DNA of 64,000 nt from Calocera cornea HHB12733 (Eukaryota > Basidiomycota > Dacrymycetes > Dacrymycetales > Dacrymycetaceae), in NCBI GenBank assembly GCA_001632435.1, contig KV423932.1:124001-188000 (forward strand), in the 5' to 3' direction. Below the pieces are notes generated by a model. That model was not told the DNA's origin and did not search any database. It saw only the letters and a program-made list of their open reading frames with translations. The translations under genes were made by a program, and so were the position numbers. Position 1 is the first letter of the stretch. Each line of letters starts with the position of its first letter. Below, one piece after another: positions 33,050-45,913 of this stretch.

Positions 33050-36000
33050 CTATCGAGGAGGCGGACGAGCTTCTTGCATCAGTCGTTGCTTTGCATTGGA
33101 TGGACCTTGAGGTGGATTGTTGGGGTTATTAGGGCGCTGCGCAAATATCAGTCGGGTTACTGAACGGGTGCCATGTGTAGATACCTTTTTCGGTATGAAC
33201 ATGGTTTGCGAAGTTGTGCCATCGCCTCGCACTGGTAACCGCTGAGGTGGACGAGAGGGGCCGGATGAAGAATTGATACGCGGTGGAGGCGGGGGGTCAT
33301 TCGATGGAACAGCTATTGGATTGCCAAGCGTCGGCAGAGGTATAGGCCGGCTTCGGAAGGTGGTCGCAGGCCCGCGGACTGAACTGTTGCTACTACTTCC
33401 ACCGTAATGTTGTCGGTGCCTCCCATTTTTGTCGTGCTTGTTCGGTGAGCGCATGTTAGGAGCCGGTCGTTGTGGCCCATCTGTGCCGTTTTTCCGCTTG
33501 GCTGGTGACACGGGCTTCGGGGTACCGTTGTTCTCCGTGCGGGAGTTGGGACCGATAGGCACCTCCGCTACCTCCGATCTTTGTATTTGATCTGCTGCGC
33601 GAAGAGCAGGCGGAGGCCGCATTGGCCCTTCATTACTCGCTTTCCTCTTCAAGGATGGATTAGAGGTCCCTGAGCCTGTGGCCTCTGGCTGAGGCTGGCT
33701 GTTGACGGCAGCGTCGGAAATCTTTCTCGCGTTTTGTTTGGCTCTTGCAATCTCTTGGGGCGTCATCAAATCAGGTGGTGGAGCCTTGGGCGCCTCTGCC
33801 TTTGACTTGCGAGGAGTCGGCATCTTCTTAGCAGGCGCAACTGGAGGCGCAGCGTGGACGCGGAAAGTAGATGAGTCAACCTACAGCACACATTACTCAT
33901 GAACATTTCGGTGTTGCTGAACAGACTAACCTTCATGATGAGCTGACGAGTTCGAGCATCCTGCACAATATGTTTCCATACCGCGTCGCTCCTTTCCAGC
34001 GTGGGAGCGTTCCCAAAGATGAAGAGGGAAGATCGCGCACGAGTAATAGCAACGTTAGAGCGACGTCTGTCCGCAAGGAACCCCACAGAACTTTGGTTTG
34101 GACCAGCCCGGACACAAGAAAGAATAATGATATCCTTCTCTTGTCCTTGAAAGCCATCGACGGTGTTGAAATCCACCGCAGTAAGAGCATGTTCTCCGAA
34201 GCGATCTCTGAAAACGCGTCGAAGCCTGAACATCTGTTCACGATACATCGTAACAATGCCAATTCGATAGTCGAAGTTGACGGCCGGAAATTCGGCTCGT
34301 ATGCGTTTGTAAAGGTCTGCAATCGATCGCGCTTCTTCATCGTTTACGAGTGAGTGACCGAAACCAGCTTTCATTTCTTGCCCGGCAACATCGAAGAATC
34401 GATATGGCCCAAACAATGGATTAGTATGCCAAGGTTGAGCGGTTTTTTCGGCCATGCCAGGTCCGTCCTTCAATTTGGAGTTATAGAACATCGCACTGTC
34501 CAGCGCACTGATTTCCGGGTGCATACGATATTGGATGCTGGTGTAAAGTCAGATATCGGTAGAAGAGCGGAGACCGTTGAAAGTCACCTGAGCAGGTGGA
34601 CGGCATCTGGTCGTCTATGCATTATGCGAACAAACAAGCTCCGTGAATATCCCTGCTGCTCGGCCAGTTGAGACAGGACTGTCGGCGGTAGTTGCTCAGG
34701 ATCTTTTCCCTGATTTAGCTGAATCAGCTAGGACAGGGTCATGCCACATACCTCCAACGAGAATGCAGCGCTTGCATTGGTATTTCAGCGGAATGAGCGA
34801 GCTCACTTCCACAGATTGTGCTGCTTCATCTATGACCACCGTTTCAAAATCGTAGGCACTGAGAACGTCATGCCCAGAACCGGATAATGTGCAGCAAATA
34901 ACATCTGCATCGTCCAAGACTTCTTGCCGGAATCTCCGTCGAGCAGCGTCCATGGTCCGTCCGGCATCCTTCTGCTTGTCTCGGGTTGAGTTGAGCTTCG
35001 CCGTGAGCCCAGTACGCTTTTGGTTGAGCGTTCGGATCTCCGTCTCCAGGGCCGTGACTCGTGCAGCGTTATCCTTCGTATCAGCAAGCTCCCTTTGTTT
35101 CATTCGCAGGTTCGATTGAACATCATCGATATCGCGTCGCAAATTAATTATGTCCGCCTGGGCCTCAGTCTTGTTGCTCTTGAGATTAGGGTCGCCATTG
35201 ATCCTCCTTTCAATAAGTTCGTCGAGCGAGATTTCCTTTACGCTGACGTTGATCACGGCGTCAGCACCCACGCGGACAACATTGGGGACCACGCGTTGGC
35301 CCCTGGAGTTCCGCACTCCATCCTTCAACCTCTTGGCGACCTCGTCGATGGCCGCATTACTGGGCGCACATATAAGGATTTTGGCTTTGATGACCTTCTC
35401 ACCGGGTCGGGTAGGATGAATCGCAGTCGAGCGCCTGGAAAGCCAATTACCGACTAAGCCGCAAATGGTTTTGGTCTTTCCTGTCCCGGGCGGGCTGATT
35501 GAGCAGAGAACGTCAGCCACTATACATGTGCAGAACAACCAGCCTTCGTACCCTTGGATTAGAGCAAAACCTTCCGCCTGCACCGAGCCAAGTATAGCAT
35601 TGGCCTGAGGTTCGTTGACTTCGAAGGCTTTCATGGCGTCTTCGATTTCCCTGTTGCTGAACTTCGGAAGACGAGCAGGCTTGGGCCTGAGAATATCGTC
35701 ACAAAGGTCATACAGACTCAACGCCCGGAGGGCGGCATATTCCCGGTAGATGGTCGTGAAGCTGTGCATAATCAGATACTGAATGGTGCAGCTTCAAAGC
35801 TGACATACCTGAAGACCTTGTGCGCTTTCCACTGTGATCTGATTTGCAGCGCCATGTTTAGTCCGCGGGTGTCATGTCCCAGGCAGCAACGGAAACGAGC
35901 TTCGACACCGCGAGCCGTACGCCTGAAGCTTTCGACCTTAGCCATGATTGACTTATGTCCTCCCGGATGTTGTTTCAGCAAAACAACATCAGTATCTGTG

Positions 36001-39000
36001 AGAAACCAGTTCGGAGGTACGGAGTCTGTGTTGACCCCAACCTCCAGGTCCAGCCAATCATCGATGTTTGACCTCGAGCCGATGTCACATAGGACTGTAT
36101 GAGCCACCTTCTCTTCCTTGGACTTGGCGATGCCCGACCAGCACTCGTACATCAACAATGGTTCGAATATCCGTCGATACTCCTCATAAGTGTTGAAGAT
36201 GAAAGGAACGGATTCGAGTATCGGTCTCCGGTCGGGTGGGAAGGGCGGGACATCTCCTTCATCCTCGTAGTTCCAAAGAAGCACCTGCCGCGTGAAGTTC
36301 CCGAGGTCTGGCTTTAACCGTTGTTGACGTCGCGCTTGTTGTTCACGGTTCCTAATTCTCTCCAGGACGGGGTTGGATGTCGTATTTGACACCTCCAAGA
36401 GTTGTACATGGCGTCTCTCGGGCTTTGGAGGCGGTTTAGACGCAATTGGGCGGAGAGGTTTCGCTGGGGACCTCTGAAGCCTTGAGAGCTGGTGAATGCC
36501 AGTTTCGACATCGGAAGATTCGTCTTCGGCACTAGATTCTGATTCCCCCGTGACTTTCACAGGTCCTCCCTCGTTCTTCGGCTCGTTCTTAGGTTCACGC
36601 TTTCTGGGTTGTAAGCCAGCGGGGATTCCTTTACGGTCCTTCCTAAAATCCTGGCGCAGCTGACCCATGAGAGTAGAAGGCTTTGCTGGAGCGGCCTGGG
36701 TAAATGCTGACTTCTTTGGCGCAGAGCGCTCCCGAATGGTAGCTGCAGATATAAGTGGGGCACCAAATACATCTAGAGCCTGATTAGTGTTGCACTTATA
36801 TCATGGTGACTAAGCGGCTTACCACTTCGATCGGCACTGCTCTTGAAGCCATGCACTTTGGGAGGTTGGATTTGCTTGAAGACATCCATCTGCTGTCTTG
36901 GGACCGCAGTGTCACGGGAAGCGACGGTTCGTGGGGGATGGACAGGCTCGGCGACTTTGGCTGGCGCCCGACCGGTAAACGTAACTTCGTCTTCCTCATC
37001 GCCCTCACCAATCTCAACAATCACGAACGGGGTTATGGCATCACTGAGGGTCGAAAGCTGTTCCCTGGTCAATTTGCCTTGACTCTTTGTTCCCGAAGTG
37101 TATCGTTCAATAGTATCCACTGCGTCCCTTGGTGGATCGACGTGCGTGCGGCGATACATTTTGAGAAGTTCGCAGATAAGCTCCGTGGATTGATGAAGGG
37201 TTTCGGCGTCCGTCAGCCTCAACCAGCCAACGAGATTTTGCAGGACATCATGGACCTGCAATGCGCTTTTCTTGCCGATGTTGGACAAGGTGATTTTAGC
37301 AGGTGATGCATCATCGATCTTCTGCTGGGAAGAACCTTGCATGGCAGATTCAAATACCTGCAAGTTCTTCACGAGGTCGCGTACGAAAATGAGGGCGTCC
37401 CGCATCCAGTCTGTCATGATTCCCGTGGCATAGAACCTGGCCCAGCTTGGGGTGTGCTTGAAGATAGCGGCGCTTGCCCGGCACATGCTACGCCAGAGAT
37501 TGAAGATGCGCTTGGGTATCTCGGTATTGTTGACAATACCCTCCTGCCGAAGAACACCGGATATCGGATCGCACAGAGCCTCCACCACATCCGCCAAGCA
37601 GCGAACCATCCATCGCGCCATGCTACATACTTCGGGAAACACAGGCGCACAATCATTAAATGTCTTGATGTATGCATTGATGCCATCGATTGAGGCTCCC
37701 GGAGAATTGACCAGCAGGAACCTAAACACGTCCATACGCTCAGCAGCGAAAGAGGCTTGCGTAATGATATCTTGCGCTGCGAGGGAAACATCCTCCAATG
37801 GGCAAAGAATCAGTCGTAACATGTCTCGAATGACTTCGGGAGACTTCAGTAGATCCAGAAGCGCTTCTGTTGAGGATGCTTCGGCAAAGGCGGTCAGCGT
37901 CAGGCTGAAGTCCTTGCGGATGGCGGCAAGTCCCGCGTTGACGCATTCGACCGCGTTCCTAAATGTCTTTCGAAGCGCAGGGTCCTTGATAAGTTCATGC
38001 TCGTGAAAAGCATGTTCTGGATCCAGTCCAAGGTGGAGAGACGGCGCCACCGAGTGAATTAAGAAAGCCGAGCCTTGAGCATCGCTCATGGGGATGGCTT
38101 TACGCACTGCTTCCCAGAGGGGACCATATAGCGCGATGTGCCGTATTTTGTTGAGTTCGCTGATGATTGGAGGTAGGTCCACATCGGGTTCTGGTTTTCC
38201 TCCAGCCGGCTTGAGAACCCGGTCTCGAATCGCACACATGTCCACCATAGCACGCTCCAGAGTGGTCACGTCGGATTCGAAGACATCCCGAAGAAGTGAG
38301 ATTGCTTGACTCCGGGCCCGTCCCCACACAGAATCCCGATATTGCCTGGCGAAGGCGACAGAAGCGATGTTGGTGGCTTGGATGGCGAACACTGAACAGA
38401 TAGCCTCCCTTCGCTTAATGTCGTCCTTCTCTGAAGCTGCGTTGTGCACAAAACCCATGGTCTCCGGGGCGTGTAAGCTATAGCAGCTGTCTTGGAGACG
38501 ATGCACTCACAGATAAGACCACCTGCATCACGAGGGCGCGGCAAGGTGGTTCAAACCGAGGATGCTGCAGCTCTTCACTCATGAAGTTGATTACTTTGGC
38601 AAGGATGGAATGAAACACAGGCTTGTCCCATACGCTGAGCAGCAGGCTTTGGAAGCAAGTGAGAAACCAAGGTTCCTCCACGTTAACGCCCGCTTCCAGC
38701 AAACGACCGAACGCCGGATTATCCTTGATGGAATCGTATACAACTTCGGGAAACTCCGGTGAGTCGGAGGCCCAGAAAGCCGGTCCAGTCTCGTTCAGAA
38801 CATGCACAAAGCATTGCAAGACAAGCGGAAAATCTGGAGCAATGTAAGCGCGCATATGACTGAAAAGTCTTGTGGACCTACGAGAGTCATTGTCGTGTAG
38901 ATGTCTTGTCAGGAAATGTATCCAGTCTTGGCCCTTCACTTGAATCAACGCATGCAATGCTTCTGGAGAGAAGGTCTGTAGTAGAGAGTACAGTCCCGTC

Positions 39001-39934
39001 CACAGCTGCATCCGAGACGAGGCAAAAAATGTCGACCATGTCAGAGACAGCGTGTAACTGACATTGCCCTCCAATCGATCTGCGACGACTTGAAGAGCAT
39101 GACTATAGAAGCCCTCCACATCTTTGAGAGATACGACAGTGTTGAATGTCTGCTTCTCAGCCCATTCGCGGAGCGCCTCGTCTTCATGGAAGAACAGGAG
39201 CATAACGCCTGGTGGGGGATCTGGCGGAAAGTCGTCGACGCGAGCTCGTGGCGGAAAGTTCTTGATCAACATCGCGATCGAGAATTGGACGTCTGGAGCT
39301 CCTTCCAAAGATGTAGGCGTTTGCAGGAGGACAATATTCAGAAGGGCATGGTAGAGGAGATGCGGTGATGCGGACTGAATCTGACGGCCGTCTGCAGGCA
39401 TGTGAGGAGAGAACCCTGCCTGGCGGTATTCAATGAGCAACTGTTGGCGCTCCCAGTCGTTAACTTTGGATGCCCATTCTTCACGCTTCTTCTCAGGATA
39501 GGCGGACAGAAAGCTGAAGAAAAGTCAATGTGTGAAACAAGCGTCCAGGGAAATGTGGGAACGTACGTGACAAGCGACCTGTGCTTAGCCTCCTCGTGTC
39601 CTCTCACGCAATCATAGCACGCTCGTATGGCCCTCCATACCCTCCCTAACCAGTCGTATGTGCCTGATGGCTCATAGGCATGCAGACGCAGCAAGAACGT
39701 CGCGCTCTCCCGGATAGTCGGCGGAGCTCGGTGGCAGAAGAAGTGTGTTTGCTGACTCGTTCTCGTCTCTCGATCATCGTACTCCACGGCGTACATGAGG
39801 ATCTCATTCAGGGCGGGCTCGACTTTCTCCACAACGAAATCCTTCGACGCTGAAGGATTGTCCCGAACATCGGCCAATATGTCGTCGATCCTCCGCTCCT
39901 CCTCCGTCCTCTGACTCGAGCCCACCTCCGCCAT
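33050..39934 (-). CDS. SEN1: SEN1-type RNA/DNA helicase
   Basis: Ten exons give 2143 aa: 39567-39934, 38511-39513, 36823-38461, 35809-36772, 35552-35761, 34752-35494, 34588-34702, 33931-34537, 33185-33880 and 33050-33136. The ATG at 39934 (MAEVGSSQRTEEE) was used; the upstream in-frame codon is GTG. The N-terminal half (to about 1000) is the helical SEN1 N-domain. The superfamily-1B helicase core is complete: GPPGTGKT at 1395-1402, DEAAQS near 1617, LVGDPEQLPPTVLS, SLFVR..RPDAVHLLSIQYRMHPEIS, TVDGFQGQEKDIIILSCVR and RSNVAITRARS. The last 270 aa are basic and Pro-rich. SEN1 unwinds RNA:DNA hybrids and ends non-coding Pol II transcripts (yeast Sen1, 2231 aa). The final 48-base intron is optional in frame. 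Confidence 0.92.
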
Positions 39935-40263
39935 GACTGTTCGGGGTCTAGTGCAGCGCCAGCTTCCGGGGTTCACGGCAACGCCAGGATACTGGAAGGT
40001 GGGCGTGCAGTGCCGGGGGTGGGATCGTGTAGAGGAGCGTACGGCGTGGTCGGGCGAGCGTTACTCTTGACGAGGAAATGAGGCGAGTGCCGATCCGGTA
40101 CAGTACGGCCTATCCGCAACGCGATGTGCGTGAATGCATCCGCCCGAGACGCGCTTCTGATGGCCCGTCGGCCGACTCTCTCTCACTCGTCCTTGTTGAG
40201 ATCGCGTGAGTAACACGCTTCAAGTCAGGCTCATCATCAAACAATATCAACATACTATAGGCG
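39935..40263. promoter_or_regulatory. Divergent promoter, SEN1 and translin
   Basis: 329 bases separate two divergent start codons. A full copy of the GTACAGTAC motif lies at 40098-40106, roughly midway. Confidence 0.5.
40098..40106. repeat. GTACAGTAC motif copy
   Basis: Exact 9-base near-palindrome in the SEN1/translin divergent spacer. Confidence 0.8.
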
Positions 40264-41361
40264 ATGGATGAAAAGGACTTCGAAGAGATCAGTGCCCAGT
40301 TGGAGCAGGAGGCGAACTTACGCGAGGTAAATGAGGGGGTCGGCAGGCGCGCATCACTCCAGGATCTCATGACTCACTTGGTAGAAACTGAAGGATGAGG
40401 TGACTATAGCAATCAATGACTCTGTGGTTCTCATGTCCAACGCATGACAGGTGTCAAAACTGGAACAGAAGTCCCGATCCATGCAAGGGACAATGAACAA
40501 GATACACGCTACGCCTACCTCTCAACGTGAGAAACAACACGATCATGTATGCATGTGCGGTTGCCGAGCTGACCCAATTGTTCAGTGCCTAGGCTGATCA
40601 ACACTATCAAACCTGTCGTCGAGAGCTGCAAAGAGGACACGAGAGCGATCGCGTCTCTTGTCCCTCCCAACACCTACTGGAAGTCAGTAGACGTCGCCAC
40701 GAACTGTCACTGTGCTGAGGCTGCCTTCCGTAGATGGAAATACATGTGGGCACAAGCGCTGCAAGGCATCGTCTTCACTCTTGCTCTCTGCAAGTTCCTG
40801 GAGGAGGGTACCTTGATCACTCTGCCGGAAGTCAGCAAGACGTTGGGAGGTCAGCACCGCTCCTTCCCCCTGCTCCTTGTTATATTGAACGGCACCGCCA
40901 GTCGAGGAAGAATGGAAGGGTCGGTTCACGATCGCAACCGAAGACTATCTGCAAGGCATCATATCGCTAGTGAACGAGCTCGTAAGGACTCTATGATGTC
41001 TTCAACGCTTCGATTGACGCCTGCCAGTCCCGACTTGCGGTGAATGCCGTGACTCTGGGCGACTTCGACGCGCCGTTCCGCATATCAGTCTTCGTGAAGG
41101 ACCTCTTTGCTGGCTTCTCATTGGTACGACGTTCCTCTTGCGCTGCGTCTTCCACTCATTCGTGCTCTACCTAGCTCAACCTTAAGAACGACAGCCTGAG
41201 AAAGCGCTTCGACTCGTAAGTCGTCTTCCGTTGTTTGTGGCGATGCCTCACCATGCGTCAGATTGAAGTATGACGTGAAGCGCATCGAGGAAGTTGTATA
41301 CGATGTATCTTTACGAAAACTCAACACGCCCACCGCCGGCGGGGACGAGACTATGAGCTGA
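40264..41361 (+). CDS. TSN: Translin
   Basis: Nine exons give 227 aa: 40264-40326, 40385-40399, 40451-40526, 40586-40682, 40734-40849, 40902-40981, 41028-41123, 41175-41215 and 41262-41361. Exon 2 is only 15 bases (KLKDE). Family motifs are clear: LALCKFLEEGTLITLPEVSK, TEDYLQGIISLVNELSRLAV, NAVTLGDFDAPFRIS, FVKDLFAGFSLLNLKNDSLR and KYDVKRIEEVVYDVSLRKL. Length equals human translin (228 aa). Translin binds single-stranded RNA/DNA and with TRAX forms the C3PO endoribonuclease that processes tRNA and passenger strands. No TRAX gene lies in this window. It is divergent from SEN1. Confidence 0.94.
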
Positions 41362-41522
41362 GCTCTACGGACCGCGACGGGACGGAAACGTATAACTTAT
41401 GTGTACATTCCTCATCAGCTCGTGAGCAGCCGCTACATTACATGCAGTTCTAGTGTACAACAAGCCTTATCCGTGAGGACGCGGCTTTGGTCATACATGT
41501 CATACCTCCAGGGTCGTGGCAC

Positions 41523-42886
41523 TCATGGTCCGCTGTAGGGGATAACCATATGCACGCTGACGTCGCGAATCATATCGTTGTCACCTTCGAACTTGAGCTT
41601 GTATACCGACTGCAGCCGAAATCAGCCGTGTCCGTAAACGGCAAGCCATCAGTACTCACCTTATCGGTCACCGGCGGCTTCGGTGGCTGATGCACAACGG
41701 CACGATAGAACGCGGATGTGTCCGGAAAATGGCCAAGCACGGTAGCGCCAGCTGGGAACGGGCCGTACGCGCTGAAATGCGCTGGACTTGACGGCGACGC
41801 GTTCGGATCCGGCAGCGGTATGAGCGATCGTGACGTAGTTGTCCATGTCCTGAAGCACTCATTAGATCACATGAAACAAGAATGATGTGTATGCGCGTGG
41901 CGTACGGTGGGTGTTTCGGGTCTTCTGGTTCCGCGTCCTGCACTGTATAGCTAGAGGCACGTCAGCACCCGAGGGCTTAGATAGCACAGGCAAATCGTAC
42001 ACATTCGGGTTCTTCCTCCCACGTTTAGTAACAACAGCGATGATCCACTCGCCATCTTCGTCCTCCGGTTCAGGTTCAGGTGTTTCGGTCGTCCTGCGCC
42101 GATGCGTCTCTTCCTTGACGGGCTTTACCGCCCCCTCGTCTTTCCTCGATTGTCGATAAGCAACGCGTCGTCCTTCCTGTAGAGGCAGTTGCTGCGTGAT
42201 GTTGTCCTTCCTGACCTTCATCTTCACTTGCGGACCGGTAGTAGCAGAGCGTGCAAGGCCAGTCGTCACAGGCGGCGTTCCACGACTAGATACAGATGGC
42301 GAGAGCCGCTGGCGTTTGCGGCGGTTTTCTACATTCCCGTTATAGATCGCATTAAACGACCATAACGATGCCTCACCGTGAATGTCCTGCGGGGCAGACC
42401 TGAGCGCCTTGAGAACGGACAGATCCTCCAGAATCTGGTTGATCAAGCTGCACCGAAGACAAAGAGTTATCTTATCAGAACGCGCCATCACGTGACACAA
42501 CGCGGCCAGCACGCACGTCTCCTCCGCCTCTGCGGCGGACTTGATCTTGTTGAGCGCGCCGCGGAGCTTCATGTTGGCCTGCTCGGAGCGCTCGGGTGCG
42601 GCGCGCAGGAACGAGTTCTCCGAAGTGATCTTGGCGCACCATTTGTTGAAGTTGTGGATGGCCGCGTGCGAGTCTGCGTCGGACTGTACCTTGGCGAGCT
42701 CCTGCAGCGAGGGGACGATACGGCTCCAGAGGAGGGATGACTCTGCGCCTGTAGAGCAGCAATCACGCATAAGCCCACCGCACACAAGTGAAGTGCCAGA
42801 TGACATATTTCCTGGAAAGGAAATAGTGAGAAAAGGGGCCGCGCACCGTCCGTGTTTGGGCGTTTTGTGCCTCTGCGGGCGGACAT
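41523..42886 (-). CDS. SGF29: SAGA-associated factor 29 (tandem Tudor)
   Basis: Five exons, 42847-42886, 42001-42748, 41906-41950, 41660-41849 and 41523-41609, give 369 aa. The N-terminal third is helical (SLLWSRIVPSLQELAKVQSD). A disordered linker follows (RRKRQRLSPSVSSRG). Residues about 245-369 form the SGF29 C-terminal double Tudor: EWIIAVVTKRG, VYTVQDAEPED, TTSRSLIPLPD, AGATVLGHFPDTSAFYRAVV and KLKFEGDND, with a VVIPYSGP-like end. Matching these motifs fixed each splice site. SGF29 reads H3K4me2/3 and recruits SAGA or ADA acetyltransferase. It is convergent with translin across 161 bases. Confidence 0.88.
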
Positions 42887-43479
42887 GACCGGCGATAATA
42901 ATAATCACCAGTTGCACGCGCTGACCATGTGCGGCGGCGATGCGGTGGTGGATGGGTGGATGGTGGATGGTGGCTGCAGCGGACAGGCCCACGAGTGAGC
43001 GCCCGATGCGTTGTTGGTTGAAGAAAAGAAGGAAGGCGGAAGGCGCTCCCTGGAGATGACGAGGTTTCAAAGCTTATTTGATCACCAGGGGTCCTGGCGT
43101 GCACGTGTCGCGCGGAAGCAGCCACACCACTCTGCCGAAGCCCCCAGAACCCCGAGCGCAGGCTAAGCAAGGGCCCTCGATGCTTACGTAAGCGGACGAG
43201 TGGGGAATGAGAAGGGTCCACCCGAGGCTGCGGCTTGTCTTTGGGCCAAGCTTGCCGCCTCAATGTACAGCCTGTGCTGATATAGACATGCTCGCTGCTC
43301 GATATTGTTGGCTCACCGATCCAGCTCAACCAGGGCACGCCCGAGGAGCGGAATTTCGTTTCTATTCCAGCGATACAGACCGTAGTACAACACGTTCGAA
43401 ATACCCAAAGATAACGACCTTCCCACGCGCGCCTTCCATCAGTTCCACCCACTGGCAGCCCTGTCGCGCCGCCTACAGC
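42887..43479. other. SGF29 upstream region
   Basis: 593 bases between SGF29 and the dioxygenase gene end, presumably containing the SGF29 promoter. Two plus-strand open frames here are without motifs. GGTGGATGG-type short repeats occur near 42942-42972. Confidence 0.45.
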
Positions 43480-44608
43480 CTACTTCATGCTCGCCTTAAG
43501 AGCAGCAACCTCCGCGTTGCTCGCGAGCACAAAGTTATACTTCCAGATATGCACGCGGCCGGTGCGCACGTCGCCCTCCTTGAACCCGAGCTCTGCCCAC
43601 TCCTTGGGGTCCGTGCTGAGGCCCATCGGGCAGATGAGCGACTTGCGCGTGGCGAACACGGGGTCTGTGCCGAGGAAGGGCGAGAAGTCGGGGTACAACG
43701 CCGTTGTGAGCGTGTCGTAGCCCGGCGCGGTGATGTGGAAATGCAGGTGCGAGGCACGATGCGGGTGGCGCCCGGTCGCGCGGAGCATGTCGCCGACGGG
43801 GCCGTCAGAGGGCTGCGTGAAACGTGTCAGGGCTGGCATCTCTCCATCACTTCGCAGTATACACGCACGATAGGATAAGCAGTCGGCATCACACCGTGGA
43901 ACGTAGCAATGCCGTCATCGGTGGCAAGGATGCGCGCGCGGTTGTTGGCCTCCTGGCGATCCGGGTACTGCACGTCGTACAGGCCGTCTCCATCCGCCTG
44001 CCAGACCTCGAGCTTAGCGCCTTTAATAGGCTCGCCCTGGAGGTTCTTGACCGTGCTCTCAAAGTACATCGCCTCTCCGAGCGTGCCATCTTTGACGAGG
44101 GAGGTGCCTGAGGGGAGCTCAGGCGCGTCGACGGTGAAGAAGGGGCCCTCCTCGCACGATTCTGTCGCGCCGTCCGGGCGGGGGTGGGCGACCTCGTCCA
44201 GCAGTACGGAGAGGCCGAGGGTGTCGGAGAGGAGGATGAATTCGTTCTTGAAATCGGTCGACTCCTTACCCGCGCGTGTCAACATCTCGATCGCGAGGCG
44301 CCACTCGTCGTGCGAGAGTTTTGTCTCGCGCGCAAAGGCGTGCAGGTGCTTGACGAGCGAGGTGAACACCTCGAGTGTCCGCGAGTTCTTACACAGCTCG
44401 TCCAGCAGTGTGATCACATGCTCCGTGATGGTATACTCGGTGCCTTCCTTGAAGTCTGTCTCCAGCGCGATGTCCTTCTGCGAAGGAGGTCAGTAGGAGC
44501 TCATTGGCATGAAGGCGCAGGAGGACGCACGGGGATGGTCTCGCGGAGCTGGGCGCGGATGGCCTTGCCCGACTTGGTCGGGTCGCGCATGACGTCGATT
44601 GAAGCCAT
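43480..44608 (-). CDS. Intradiol ring-cleavage dioxygenase (hydroxyquinol/catechol 1,2-type)
   Basis: Three exons, 44531-44608, 43869-44477 and 43480-43812, give 339 aa. Introns are in phase 0. The N-terminal helical dimer domain is followed by the catalytic beta sandwich. The Fe(III) ligands of this family are visible: Tyr in DGLYDVQYPD, Tyr in AYPIPSDGPVG, and the His pair in RASHLHFH (near 251 and 253). Additional signatures are CEEGPFFTVDAPELP and GAKLEVWQADGDG. The family opens catechol, hydroxyquinol or chlorocatechol between the hydroxyls in aromatic catabolism, consistent with a lignin-active fungus. The length and N-terminal domain favour hydroxyquinol 1,2-dioxygenase over the short extracellular forms; no signal peptide is seen, so it is probably cytosolic. 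Confidence 0.9.
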
Positions 44609-45913
44609 TGTGGTTGATCTGGTCGGCGAGCAGAGGTGGGCGAGGGCGACGAGGAGGACAGCTGGGTGTGAATCGTGCGTGCGGGGGAGGGAGATGTAGC
44701 ATTGGTTAAATAGAGGGAGCGCGGGTGGGCGGCAAGGTCATGCGGGGTGGTCAGCGCGGGGAGCCGGAGGATAAATGTTGGCGCGTCGCAGCGCTCTCTT
44801 GCTCTTCACTTGCATCATCAAGGCACCCTCCGTCCCCTGGTGCGCAGCAACTGATCATCCACCGCATCGTTCCCGTCGCCTATTCATATCGCTGTACAGA
44901 GCGGAGTCGGGAGCCGCGAGTAGAGAAACTCCGGGGGGTGGGCGGGTGAAGAGTGCGCCCGGTTGGTCACCATCAATGAAAGGCCAAGGCCGAGCGGGCC
45001 ATGCGTCAAATCCGGGCGCTTCCAATTGGACGCGCATCGCGCTCACAAGGGTCTCTCCTTCCCCGCAATTCCTTGGCCGACGCCACACATCACGGCCGAC
45101 GTCCGGAGCATGACCACGACCACCCTACCTCCCCTCCAAGAGACAATGCACATCCTTTTCCCGCCCAACCACTCCAGTCCGAGGCGACAACCCTCGCCCT
45201 TCTCCCCACGAGACTCAGGCGCGAACATCGAGGCCAATTCACCACCACGATCTCCACTTGTTTGCAACTCGAAAGGTACTTGCTATCCGCCAGGGTCGGC
45301 TTCACGAACATTCCTGATGTTTCTGGCAGTACCTCTGCCCCGGCCGGGTGCGCACGGGGGCACGTACGTGTGTGTTGTAAGCTACCCCAGGAGGGGCGAG
45401 AGGTATTGCAACAGTACGGTATAGAGTGACTTGGTGGAAGTCTGCTATTCCGAGCAAATGCGTCTCAAGCCTCGTCGGAGACGGCTCAATCGGTACCCCG
45501 GTTCCCAGCTTATCCTCCACCACCTCGTCGCCCTTCTGATACAGTGCCGTATCCACGTCCTCTTCGTCAAGCCCAGGCCAGCGAACGGGGAACCTATGGG
45601 TCTATCCCGGGCTTCGCAGCCCAGCACATCTCAGGCGCTGCCGAAAGTGGCAGTTTGGACGTGGACGCTTGGGAAGCCTTCGCCCGTAGGGCCCGAAGAG
45701 GATGTTAACGCGAGGATGTTTCTCAACCTATCAAGAGAGCCCTCTCCCTCCTTCACACTCTTTAGCTTCTGCACGGTACATAAAGTGATGCTGCTGATTG
45801 CTGAGAACAAATGCATTCGTAATCTGACAAAGCGGGTGATGACCAAGGTATGCTTACCACACGCTCGAAAATGCCACGACCGAGGCTAGAAGCAGCTGTG
45901 TGAACGTCCACGG
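44609..45913. other. Intergenic region upstream of the dioxygenase
   Basis: 1.3 kb, with the dioxygenase promoter at its left end and the ECM16 3' flank at its right. On the minus strand, 45302-45846 holds two short open segments with a strongly acidic stretch around 45490-45570 that could be exons of a small gene, but no complete model with start, stop and consistent introns emerged. Confidence 0.45.

Noticed and set aside
42457..42491. Possible 34-base intron inside SGF29 exon 2 (ending GGTGCAG)
   Set aside because: Too short for this gene set, and the sequence is open in frame and reads well as coding.
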